Assembly: GCA_017407125.1 (NCBI GenBank)
Contig: JAFQXE010000005.1
Location: forward strand, 1 to 38,564
DNA length: 38,564 bases
Direction of reading: 5' to 3'
Source of the DNA: Thermoguttaceae bacterium
GTDB lineage: Bacteria; Planctomycetota; Planctomycetia; Pirellulales; Thermoguttaceae
Part shown: positions 17,756 to 25,325 of the stretch, piece after piece
Numbering within the stretch: the first letter of the stretch is position 1
Layout: every line of letters begins with the position of its first letter
Position numbers and translations under genes: made by a program
Notes under the pieces: generated by a model
The model's database searches: none
Told to the model about the DNA's origin: nothing
The model's input: the letters and a program-made list of their open reading frames with translations, nothing else

Positions 17756-19144
17756 TTAGAAGTTCCTCGGGATCTCGTATCCCTTGGTTTCCTGACGAGC
17801 GAAGAACGACGCCGCCTGGTTGTCGCCGACGATCGTTTCCGTCTTCGGATCCCATTTGATTTCCCGGTTGAGACGTGCCGCGATAGCGCACAGGTGACAG
17901 GCGTTCATAGCCTGGACGTGAGAGACAACGTCCGAAATACACGTGCCGCCTTCGCGGACGCAGCGGATGAAGTTCTCCTTGTGCCCTTCCATCGGTTTGC
18001 CGTGGAACAGTTCCCGATAGTCGTCTTCCGTAAAGGCGTTGGGCGGAAGCTCTTCGACCGGCTTGCCCTTGCAGCGGCCGCGGCTGACGTGGAAGCGTCC
18101 TTTGGTTCCCTCGAACAGAATCCCGTTGCCGTCTGGCGATTCACTCACGACGTGCATTTCAATCCCGTTGTCGAACATGCACTTAATGTCGAACTTGTCG
18201 CTGGTGTTGAACCGGTTGTCAACGGTCGGATAGCCGTCTTTGAACTCCACCGGATGATGAGCGTTCGTTCCGTCGAAGGACACGGGGCCGGTGCCCGGCG
18301 TTTGGAGGTTGAGCGCCCACAGAGCGCAGTCGATATGATGAGCGCCCCAGTCGGTCAGCGTCCCGCCGGAATACTCGTACCAGTAGCGGAACATGCGATG
18401 GCAGCGGGTGTCTCCGAAAGCGCCGTTGTGGTTGGGCTTCAAGTCCGCCCGGAACTCGTAACGCGGCGCGGGACCTTGCCACATTTCCCAGTCCAGAGAA
18501 GCGGGAACGTCGTTCTTCGGAACGTCGCTGGACGTGGGCGAGGGGAAGATGTCACAGGTTATCTTTTTGACGTCGCCAATGTATCCCTTGCGAACCAGCA
18601 GCGTCGCCTTGATAAACTGATCTCGCTGGCAGCGCTGCCACGTGCCGATCTGGAACGCTTTGCCGAACTTCTGACAGGCGCGGCGAATGATCTGGTTTTC
18701 TTCCAGAGTCAGCGTCAGCGGCTTTTGGCAGAAGACGTGTTTGCCCGCCATGAGCGCTTCAACGGCAATCTTGACGTGCCAGTGGTCGGGCGTGGCAATG
18801 CAGACGACGTCGATGTCGTCCCGTTCGAGAATCCGGCGGTAGTCCTTGTACGTATCCGGTTTGACAACCTGACCGTTGGCGTCGCGTTTCCCGAGGTTCA
18901 TTCTTAACGTACTGGCGATGCCGTAGTTTTCGTCGACGTCGCAAAGAGCGACAATATCGACCAGACGATTAAAGTCGTGGGCGTCGCCCCGTCCCATGCT
19001 TCCGACGCCGATACAGCCCATACGAAGACGGTCGCTGGGAGCCCGCGCCCAAACCGGTTTCGGCGCGCTGACAACGGGAACAGCCGTCGCCATGGCGGCG
19101 ACAGCGGACGTCTTGAAAAAATCCCGACGGGTTACGTGTTTCAT
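17756..19144 (-). CDS. Tat-exported Gfo/Idh/MocA-family oxidoreductase
   Basis: A 462-residue NAD(P)-dependent sugar or polyol oxidoreductase homolog. It opens with a twin-arginine leader (TRRDFFKTS, residues 5-13) and an Ala-rich stretch ending near ARA, so it is probably exported by Tat as a folded, cofactor-loaded protein. The Rossmann motif GCIGVGSMGRG lies near residue 45 and CDVDEN ends the second strand. The family's EKP motif reads QKP in FCQKPLTL. DHWH and the C-terminal beta-sheet domain (GGTLTDWGAHHID) are intact. The start at 19144 has AAGGAG 8 bases upstream. Large exported families of this type are common in Planctomycetota. The substrate is unknown; the surrounding arabinosidases suggest a sugar derivative, but that is inference. 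It is probably transcribed alone, because the next unit has its own promoter. Confidence 0.9.
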   Translation of the reverse strand: MKHVTRRDFFKTSAVAAMATAVPVVSAPKPVWARAPSDRLRMGCIGVGSMGRGDAHDFNRLVDIVALCDVDENYGIASTLRMNLGKRDANGQVVKPDTYKDYRRILERDDIDVVCIATPDHWHVKIAVEALMAGKHVFCQKPLTLTLEENQIIRRACQKFGKAFQIGTWQRCQRDQFIKATLLVRKGYIGDVKKITCDIFPSPTSSDVPKNDVPASLDWEMWQGPAPRYEFRADLKPNHNGAFGDTRCHRMFRYWYEYSGGTLTDWGAHHIDCALWALNLQTPGTGPVSFDGTNAHHPVEFKDGYPTVDNRFNTSDKFDIKCMFDNGIEMHVVSESPDGNGILFEGTKGRFHVSRGRCKGKPVEELPPNAFTEDDYRELFHGKPMEGHKENFIRCVREGGTCISDVVSHVQAMNACHLCAIAARLNREIKWDPKTETIVGDNQAASFFARQETKGYEIPRNF

Positions 19145-19191
19145 GTGGTTATCTCCTTTATAAATATGTATTGTTTTTTGTTATGTTCTTA

Positions 19192-19197
19192 ATTATA
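19192..19197 (-). promoter_or_regulatory. -10 box upstream of the Gfo/Idh/MocA gene
   Basis: A TATAAT on the minus strand lies about 48 bp upstream of the start at 19144. The matching -35 position (TAGCAT) is weak, so an activator may be needed. Confidence 0.35.
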
Positions 19198-19344
19198 CCA
19201 GAAATAAGATTCCTATGCTAGATTAAAATATAATGGAAGGAAATAATAGAGCAAAAAATTGGGCGATTTATGGGGGATCGTCTAAAGCCGTAAACGGATT
19301 GGCCCGCGCATAACCAATGAGGAACGCGATGCGTCAACTCCTCA

Positions 19345-20652
19345 CTATTCTCCAAAAATTCTTTCTAATCGCTCTTTGGCGGAATGGAAGTCGTCGGGGT
19401 CGTCGACGTTTTGCTGTAAGAAGTCGAGCATGGCGGGACGAAGTCGAATGGCGTCGTCGACCATCGGGTTTGAACCGTGTTTATACGCGCCGATAGAAAT
19501 CAGATCTTCGCAGTCTTTATAGGCGGCTAACGCCTGACGGAACGATCGGGCAGCGCGGCGCAGTTTGGAATCGGTCAGGTCGTTCGCCAGTCGGCTGACG
19601 CTTTTGAGAATGTCGATCGCGGGGAATCGCCCAGCTTGCGCGATTTTTCTCGACAGCCAGACGTGCCCGTCAAGAAGGCCGCGGACGGCGTCGGCAACCG
19701 GCTCGTTTTCGTCGTCGCCTTCAACCAGAACCGTATAAAAAGCGGTGATTGACCCTTTCTCCGTTCGACCGGCGCGTTCCAGAAGCGGAGCCATCGCTGC
19801 GAAAACGCTGGGCGGATACCCGCGCGCCGCCGCCGGTTCGCCCGCCGCCAAGCCAACTTCCCGCTTCGCCTGAGCGAATCGCGTTAAAGAGTCCATCAGG
19901 AGCAAAACGTCTTTGCCCTGATCGCGAAAATACTCGGCAATCGCGGTCGCGGTGTAACAGGACAGCTCGCGTTTAATCGCCGGCTCGTCTGACGTCGAAA
20001 CGACAATCACGCTTTTTGCCAAGCCCTCCGCGCCGAGATTGGAGTCAATAAATTCGTTGAGTTCTCGACCACGCTCTCCAACCAGACCGAGGACAATCAC
20101 GTCAGCTTTAGAGTACCGCGCCATCATGCCCAACAACGTACTTTTCCCGACGCCTGACCCGGCGAAGATGCCCAGGCGCTGTCCGCGTCCGCAAGTCAGC
20201 AGAGCGTCGATTGCGCGAACGCCGGTAGAAAAAATCTGGTCGATGCGCGGGCGTTTGTGCGCCTGCGGAGCCGGGTTGACAAACGAGACGCGCTGCGGCA
20301 AGAGCATCGGCGCGCCGTCGTCGACCGGTTCGCCAAACGCGTCGACGATTCTGCCCAGCAGTTCGTCGCCGATTTTCAGCTTCGGTTCAGAACGAAACAG
20401 CCGAATCGAGCTCCCGCTGCGGACGCCGGTTAAAGAATCGTAGGGGCTTAACAGAGTTTGATTGTCGCGAAACCCAATCGTCTGAGCGTAAATCGGCTTC
20501 ATACCCGGTCGGCAGATTTCCGCAACCGCGCCGACGGGTACTGGAAACCCTTCCGCGATAACCGTCTGACCGATCGTCTGAACGACGGTTCCGGTCAACG
20601 CCATCGGGTTGATTTCGTTAAGCTGATTTATGTACGATTGGATGTTGTTCAT
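19345..20652 (-). CDS. fliI: Flagellar / type III export ATPase FliI
   Basis: A 435-residue hexameric ATPase that energises unfolding and export of flagellar substrates at the inner membrane. Walker A is GSGVGKST (residues 165-172), Walker B is LLLMDS with Asp254, and the VGERGRE signature is at 191-197. The motif FAQAKREVGLAAGEPAAARGYPPSVF (read in pieces FAQAKREVGLA and GEPAAARGYPPS) separates FliI/SctN from F- and V-type ATPase subunits. Length is normal for the family. It lies downstream of fliH on the same strand, but 131 bp separates them, filled with heptameric repeats, and no fliJ follows. FliI is favoured over an injectisome SctN because no other secretion genes are nearby, but sequence alone does not fully decide this. 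Confidence 0.93.
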   Translation of the reverse strand: MNNIQSYINQLNEINPMALTGTVVQTIGQTVIAEGFPVPVGAVAEICRPGMKPIYAQTIGFRDNQTLLSPYDSLTGVRSGSSIRLFRSEPKLKIGDELLGRIVDAFGEPVDDGAPMLLPQRVSFVNPAPQAHKRPRIDQIFSTGVRAIDALLTCGRGQRLGIFAGSGVGKSTLLGMMARYSKADVIVLGLVGERGRELNEFIDSNLGAEGLAKSVIVVSTSDEPAIKRELSCYTATAIAEYFRDQGKDVLLLMDSLTRFAQAKREVGLAAGEPAAARGYPPSVFAAMAPLLERAGRTEKGSITAFYTVLVEGDDENEPVADAVRGLLDGHVWLSRKIAQAGRFPAIDILKSVSRLANDLTDSKLRRAARSFRQALAAYKDCEDLISIGAYKHGSNPMVDDAIRLRPAMLDFLQQNVDDPDDFHSAKERLERIFGE

Positions 20653-20654
20653 TT

Positions 20655-20783
20655 TTATGAGCTGCTAGCTGTTAGCTGCTAGTTATTAGCTTGTGCATTT
20701 GTAGTTCTCAGCGTCAATTGTTTAAGCTGGAAGCTAAAATAACCAAGCTAGAAGCTAGGGGCTAGTAGCTAAAAGCTAATTTC
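20655..20783. repeat. Inverted clusters of heptameric repeats between fliH and fliI
   Basis: The left half holds consecutive 7-mers based on AGCTGCT (AGCTGCT, AGCTGTT, AGCTGCT, AGTTATT). The right half holds the reverse orientation (AAGCTAG, AAGCTAG, GGGCTAG, TAGCTAA, AAGCTAA). The two halves can pair to form a large stem around a spacer at about 20694-20720. This is an unusual insertion into a gene pair that is normally tightly coupled. Confidence 0.7.
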
Positions 20784-21527
20784 CTAAATAAGTTCTTCCG
20801 CGATTCGGTCCAGCTGGGAGCGGATAATCATGTCGATTTCGCCCATCGGGGTTTCGACGAGGCAGTCGCCGGACTGCAGCGATTCGTCCGGGACGATTTC
20901 CGTCTGTCCCGCCCGTTGAAAGCGTTCGGTTAAGGCTTTGACGTCTGGCAGCAGGACATTGTAGTCCTCTTTCGCCAGGCGGATACGGATTCGCTGAGCT
21001 TTCACCGTCAGTTCCAGCGCCTCGCGCAGAGCCGGCAGGATTTTCTTTGGGTTGAGCTTGATCTGGGAACGGAGAATCTTTTCGGCTATCGCCAGAGCAA
21101 GCTGAATTCCCGCCGCTTCCCATTGCGCCGTCCATTGCCGGCTTTGGGACTCCAGCTGATCCAGCGCCGCGTCGATAGCGGGAAACGCCCGGTCGAGCCG
21201 TTCGTCCAAATGCTTTTTGAGCGTGGACTCGGAATTCGCCTGAGCGTCCGCCAAGCCCTTCTCGAACCCGTCGTTATATCCTTTTTTATGCGCCTGATCG
21301 TATTCCGTCTGAGCGTCTTTGCGGAGCGATTCCGTCTCCTGCTTGACGTCGGAAATGGCTTTGTTCCGCCACGCTTCGAGTTCAGACTGCGTTTTCTGCT
21401 GAATCTGTTGAGCCTGCTGACGGACGTTGGCAAGGTACGCGTCCGCCTTCTGCTGGAGGTCTTCAAACTGAAACGCCTCCGCCGCATCGTTAGTCGATAT
21501 GTCGTTTTCGTTTTGTCGGATTAACAT
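20784..21527 (-). CDS. fliH: Flagellar assembly protein FliH
   Basis: A 247-residue protein taken from the internal start at 21527 (MLIRQNEND); the longer frame to 21575 adds 16 residues that overlap the divergent promoter region. FliH binds FliI as a dimer and tethers it to the export gate and the C-ring. Residues about 20-110 are a long, charged, Gln/Ala/Glu-rich coiled coil containing KKGYNDGFEKGLADAQ, which matches the GxxxG-type pattern of FliH. The C-terminal half (about 120-247) is the V-ATPase E-subunit-like domain with LALAIAEKILRSQI and ending GDCLVETPMGEIDMII, typical of FliH/SctL. It is upstream of fliI in the usual order. No Shine-Dalgarno is obvious. It is divergent from the first ankyrin gene. 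Confidence 0.88.
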   Translation of the reverse strand: MLIRQNENDISTNDAAEAFQFEDLQQKADAYLANVRQQAQQIQQKTQSELEAWRNKAISDVKQETESLRKDAQTEYDQAHKKGYNDGFEKGLADAQANSESTLKKHLDERLDRAFPAIDAALDQLESQSRQWTAQWEAAGIQLALAIAEKILRSQIKLNPKKILPALREALELTVKAQRIRIRLAKEDYNVLLPDVKALTERFQRAGQTEIVPDESLQSGDCLVETPMGEIDMIIRSQLDRIAEELI

Positions 21528-21592
21528 AGCGGAAGTATAGCGAAATAACGTGAAGGCGTCAAGAGGAAATGTCAAGTTGAAGGGGGCGTCTC

Positions 21593-21621
21593 TTGCATTA
21601 AATTGGTTTGAGAGTTATAAT
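21593..21621 (+). promoter_or_regulatory. Promoter of ankyrin gene 1
   Basis: TTGCAT (21593-21598) and TATAAT (21616-21621) are spaced by 17 bp. The whole segment from here to the start codon resembles the upstream region of the next ankyrin gene (22434-22516), so the promoter was duplicated with the gene. Confidence 0.75.
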
Positions 21622-21675
21622 CAGATTTATTACTGTACTACAAGCATACTGCTCCTTGTAATAAAGAAAGATGAA

Positions 21676-22254
21676 ATGAATACGATAGATATATTATTTG
21701 AAAAAGCTGTCGTTGAACGTTTTGAGCAGATGATTCAAAACGGGGAATACGATTTTACATATTGTTCTGAATTGGGCTTAAATGTTCTCCATTACACCGC
21801 CCTGACAGGTAATCTGGAACGAGTTAAAGAACTTTTGGAACTTGGGGCTGACATTAACGCAAAAGGAATAAATGGAATGACGCTTTTGCACAGCGCCGCT
21901 TTGAGCGGCAATTTAGAAATTGTGCAGTGGCTGGTTGAACAAGGTTTGGACGTCAACGCAAGAATTATAATCGGAAGTACTGTTTTGCATTATGCCGCTC
22001 GAAGCGGCTCGTTGGAACTTGTTCAATGGCTGGTAAAACAGGGTTTGGACATCAACGCTGAAGACGATGATGAAAGAACGATTTTACATGAAGCCGTCGA
22101 TAGCGATTCTTTGGAACTGGTTCAATGGCTTGTCGAACAGGGCTCGGACGTTAACGCAGTAGACGGCTTTGGATTATCCGTTTTATGTCATGCATACGAT
22201 AATGCAAGTTCTGAAATGTACCAATGGCTGATTGACCATGGAGCGGAAGATTAA
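21676..22254 (+). CDS. Ankyrin-repeat protein 1
   Basis: A 192-residue protein, the shortest of six tandem ankyrin paralogs. The start at 21676 is preferred over the open frame from 21550 because the promoter at 21593-21621 lies inside the longer frame and the sister genes begin at the same place relative to their promoters. The N-terminal cap reads VERFEQMIQNGEYDF, then about five 33-residue ankyrin repeats follow (consensus LH.AA..GSLELVQWLVEQG.DVNA). The last repeat, ending MYQWLIDHGAED, acts as C-terminal cap. There is no signal peptide, membrane segment or enzymatic domain. Ankyrin solenoids bind proteins; the partner is unknown. Confidence 0.92.
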   Translation: MNTIDILFEKAVVERFEQMIQNGEYDFTYCSELGLNVLHYTALTGNLERVKELLELGADINAKGINGMTLLHSAALSGNLEIVQWLVEQGLDVNARIIIGSTVLHYAARSGSLELVQWLVKQGLDINAEDDDERTILHEAVDSDSLELVQWLVEQGSDVNAVDGFGLSVLCHAYDNASSEMYQWLIDHGAED

Positions 22255-22274
22255 GACAATCTTTCCCTGCCTGC

Positions 22275-22294
22275 GGTCGGCGCGGACGCCGACC
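22275..22294 (+). terminator. Hairpin after ankyrin gene 1
   Basis: GGTCGGCG (22275-22282) and CGCCGACC (22287-22294) form a perfect 8-bp stem with a CGGA loop, about 20 bp past the stop. No T-run follows. Confidence 0.5.
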
Positions 22295-22337
22295 CTACGA
22301 AACGCAAACTGTCGTCAATGTCGGTTTGTTTCTAAAC

Positions 22338-22357
22338 CCGGGAACTGACGTTCCCGG
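22338..22357. repeat. CCGGGAAC hairpin, copy 1 (others at 26597 and 28343)
   Basis: CCGGGAAC-TGAC-GTTCCCGG is a perfect hairpin. The same arms occur after ankyrin gene 3 (26597-26616) and, shortened, after ankyrin gene 4 (28343-28360). An inverted CCAACGGGA core lies just after it at about 22380-22395. Confidence 0.75.
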
Positions 22358-22433
22358 CTCGCCTATGGGTAACTTCGATCCCGTTGGTCGCTTGTTCCAT
22401 GTTAGTAAGTTGCGAGAAAAATTTTTCCACCTC

Positions 22434-22462
22434 TTGCTTTAATTTGGTTTGAACGATATAAT
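22434..22462 (+). promoter_or_regulatory. Promoter of ankyrin gene 2
   Basis: TTGCTT (22434-22439) and TATAAT (22457-22462) with 17-bp spacing. Flanking bases, including TTGGTTTGA in the spacer and ATCAGA after the -10, match the ankyrin gene 1 promoter. Confidence 0.75.
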
Positions 22463-22516
22463 CAGAGTTATTACTTCAATACAAGCAAACAGCCTCCATA
22501 ACAAAGAAAGAACAAT

Positions 22517-24769
22517 ATGAGTATTGTCGAAGAAAGATTTAGCAACGAAGCTATTGAACGTTTTGAGCTGGCGCTCCAAAACGGCGAATACGATTTTCCC
22601 TATACCTATAATGACGCCAATATTCTCCATTATGCCGCGCTGACAGACCATCTGGAATGCGTTAAATATCTGGGGGAACATGGCACGAACGTCAATGCAA
22701 AAGAACGTTTTGGAAAGATAGCCTTGCATTATGCCGCAACAGGCGGCTCTTTAGAGATGGTTCAATATCTGGTTGAGAAAGGCTCGGACGTCAATGCAAA
22801 AGACAACGAAGGCTCGACGGTTTTACATAGCGCCGCTGAAGCAGGCAGATTGGAGATAGTTCAATGGCTTGCTGACCAAGGCGCCGACGTCAATGCAAAA
22901 GATAACGAAGGCTGGACGGTTTTACATAGCGCTGCTATAAGCGGTTCTTTGGAACTGGTTCAATTTCTGGCAGAACGCGGCGCCGACCTCAATGCAAAAG
23001 ACGACGAAGGCTGGATGGCTATTCATAGCTCTGTAATAAACGGCGCTTTGGATCTGATTCAATGGCTTTTTGACAATGGGGCAGACGTTAACGCCGAATT
23101 TAGTAACGGATTGCAAGTCATACACAGAGCCGCTTATAGCGGTCGAGTTGACGTATTGCAATGGCTGGCGGATCACGGCGCAGACGTCAATGCGGTTAGT
23201 CAGACCGGATGGTCAGTTCTGCACATCGCCGCCAAAAATGGCAACCTTGAAGCGGTTAAATGGCTGGCGGAGCATGGCGCGGACCTCAATGTTGTCAACA
23301 ACGACGGGTGGACAATTCTGCATTGCGCCGCTGCAAACGGCTCTTTAGAGCTGGTTCAATGGCTTGTTGACCAGGGGTTAGACATTAACGCTGAGTATGA
23401 AGAGGGATTGCAAGTCATTCACATCGTGGCTTTTAACGGTCAAGTTGAATTATTGCAATGGCTGATTGACCATGGCGCAGACGTCAACGCTGTCAATCAG
23501 ATGGGATGGACAGTCTTGCACAGCGCTGTCAAAAATGGTCATTTAAAAGCGGTTCAATGGCTGGGAGAGAATGGCGCAGACGTCAACGCCGTTGACAACG
23601 ACGGGTGGTCTGTCATGCATACCGCTGCGGAATATGGCAGATTGGAAATCGTTCAATGGCTGGCTGACCACGACGCAGACATTAACGATGAAAACGACGG
23701 CTGGACTGTCATGCACAGCGCTGCTTCAAGCGGTTGTGTAGAATTGGTTCAATGGCTGGTGGAGCATGGCGCAGACTTCAACGCCGTTGACAAAGATGGG
23801 TGGTCTGTCATTCATACCGCTGCTAAATATGGAAAATTAGAAGTCGTTCAATGGCTGGTCGATCATGGCGCAGACGTCAATACAAAAGACGACGAAGGGT
23901 GGACAGTTTTGCATAGCGCCGCCCAAAATGATCGATTAGAACAGTTTCAATGGCTGGTCGAGCGCGGCGCAGATCTTAATGCAAAGACTGATCTGGAACG
24001 GACCGTTCTGCATAGCGCCGCCAATAATGGCAATATGAAAATTGTTCAGTGGCTGGTTTCACAGGGTCTTGACGTTAACGCAAAAGATGGCGATGGACTG
24101 TCAATTCTGCATGACGCCGTTTTAAGTGGATCTATGGAGTTGATTAAATGGCTGGTTGAGCAAGGCTCAGACGTCAACGCAAAAGACAATGGAGGAAGGA
24201 CTGTATTGCATATCGCCGCCGTTGATGGCAGATTAGAAGTCGTTCAATATCTGATAGACAAAGGCGCAGACATCGACGAACAAGACAATTGTGGATTGAC
24301 AGTATTGCATTTCGCCGCTTTACGTGGATCTTTGGAACTGGTTCAATGGCTGGTTGAGCAAGGCGCAGACGTCAACGCAAAAGACGATCAGGGAAATAGC
24401 GTCTTGATTGTTGCCGCTGGAAATGGTCTGTTGGAACTGGTTGAGTGGCTGGTCGAGCGCGGCGCCGACCTCAATGTAAAGACTAATATGGGAAGGACTG
24501 TCCTGCATAGGGCCGCCAATAAAGGCTGTCTGAAAATCGTTCAGTGGCTGGTTTCAAAGGGATTTGACATTAACGTAAAAGATTCTGAAGGAGTGTCAGT
24601 CCTGCATAACGCCGTTATAAGCGAATCTTTGGAACTGGTACAATGGCTCGTCGAACATGGAGCAGACGTCAACATAGAAGACGATAACGGAAAGACCCCC
24701 TTGTGTTATGCTGACGCTGGTTACAATATGAGAATGTACATGCTGCTGTTAAAATACGGCGCAGAATAA
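22517..24769 (+). CDS. Ankyrin-repeat protein 2 (about 22 repeats)
   Basis: A 750-residue solenoid. The cap IERFELALQNGEYDFPY is followed by about 22 near-uniform 33-residue ankyrin repeats with few insertions. Repeat consensus: GWTVLHSAA..GSLELVQWLVEHGADVNAKD. Trp-rich positions (GWTV, GWSV) and QWL are strongly conserved, which is unusual homogeneity and suggests recent internal duplication or gene conversion. No signal peptide, membrane helix or catalytic domain is visible; the protein ends with a capping repeat (MRMYMLLLKYGAE). It is separated from ankyrin gene 1 by 262 bp that carry a terminator-like hairpin and its own promoter, so it is probably expressed independently. A role in binding host, phage or self proteins cannot be told from sequence. 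Confidence 0.93.
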   Translation: MSIVEERFSNEAIERFELALQNGEYDFPYTYNDANILHYAALTDHLECVKYLGEHGTNVNAKERFGKIALHYAATGGSLEMVQYLVEKGSDVNAKDNEGSTVLHSAAEAGRLEIVQWLADQGADVNAKDNEGWTVLHSAAISGSLELVQFLAERGADLNAKDDEGWMAIHSSVINGALDLIQWLFDNGADVNAEFSNGLQVIHRAAYSGRVDVLQWLADHGADVNAVSQTGWSVLHIAAKNGNLEAVKWLAEHGADLNVVNNDGWTILHCAAANGSLELVQWLVDQGLDINAEYEEGLQVIHIVAFNGQVELLQWLIDHGADVNAVNQMGWTVLHSAVKNGHLKAVQWLGENGADVNAVDNDGWSVMHTAAEYGRLEIVQWLADHDADINDENDGWTVMHSAASSGCVELVQWLVEHGADFNAVDKDGWSVIHTAAKYGKLEVVQWLVDHGADVNTKDDEGWTVLHSAAQNDRLEQFQWLVERGADLNAKTDLERTVLHSAANNGNMKIVQWLVSQGLDVNAKDGDGLSILHDAVLSGSMELIKWLVEQGSDVNAKDNGGRTVLHIAAVDGRLEVVQYLIDKGADIDEQDNCGLTVLHFAALRGSLELVQWLVEQGADVNAKDDQGNSVLIVAAGNGLLELVEWLVERGADLNVKTNMGRTVLHRAANKGCLKIVQWLVSKGFDINVKDSEGVSVLHNAVISESLELVQWLVEHGADVNIEDDNGKTPLCYADAGYNMRMYMLLLKYGAE

Positions 24770-24943
24770 CGAACGCAAAAGCGTCCCAGCGGCGTCTGGG
24801 GGGTCATCGCTCCCCGCGCAGGCGGTCGTAAATGTTTGTTCCGTTCTATACTCGAAAATTGATGTTTGCGATCCCCCCCTAATTCCCCTATCTTATCAGA
24901 GTTCCCATTTTTCAAATTTTTTAAAAAATTTTTTTCTGGTGTG

Positions 24944-24972
24944 TTGACATTCTTTTTAACTTTGTGCATAAT
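24944..24972 (+). promoter_or_regulatory. Strong promoter upstream of ankyrin gene 3
   Basis: A consensus TTGACA (24944-24949) and CATAAT (24967-24972) with 17-bp spacing, in an A/T-rich tract. The start codon is about 350 bases downstream, which implies a long leader or a separate small RNA. Confidence 0.65.
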
Positions 24973-25325
24973 AAATAGAAATCCCAACTGGCAATTGCGC
25001 GTCATTCATGCAATACAGTTCAGTGGTTGTAAGCGGTAAGGCGCAAGTTATTCTAAGATATTACTTACCCAAACCACACATTCAGATGCGCGCTGGTTGA
25101 AGAATCCTAAAAGTCAACTTGCAATTTTTTTACTACAAAAGGTAACCGCTTTATACATTCCATGAATAGAGCACGCAGGCTCGTATTGGCATAATGTAAA
25201 GTTTTCTTGTGGTGATAAAACGAATATTCCTTTTGTTGTTATATTTGTTTTCCGGCTGCTTTTATAGACTGTCACGGGGACAGGCGCTATAGACAGCCAT
25301 CCTCTAATCGAGAAGGAATCGAGAA
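24973..25325 (+). other. Long structured leader of ankyrin gene 3
   Basis: This gene-free stretch follows the promoter and contains no convincing open frame. GTGGTT (25023-25028) and GGTAAG (25035-25040) pair with CTTACC (25064-25069) and AACCAC (25072-25077). A second hairpin at 25254-25298 joins GGCTG, TATAG and CTGTC to GACAG, CTATA and CAGCC around an ACGGG loop, ending 27 bases before the start codon. The rest of the 24770-25325 interval, upstream of the promoter, shows nothing I recognise. Confidence 0.45.

Noticed and set aside
19345..20652. FliI as an F- or V-type ATP synthase subunit
   Set aside because: The GEPAAARGYPPS motif, length and the neighbouring FliH fit the flagellar/type III export ATPase.
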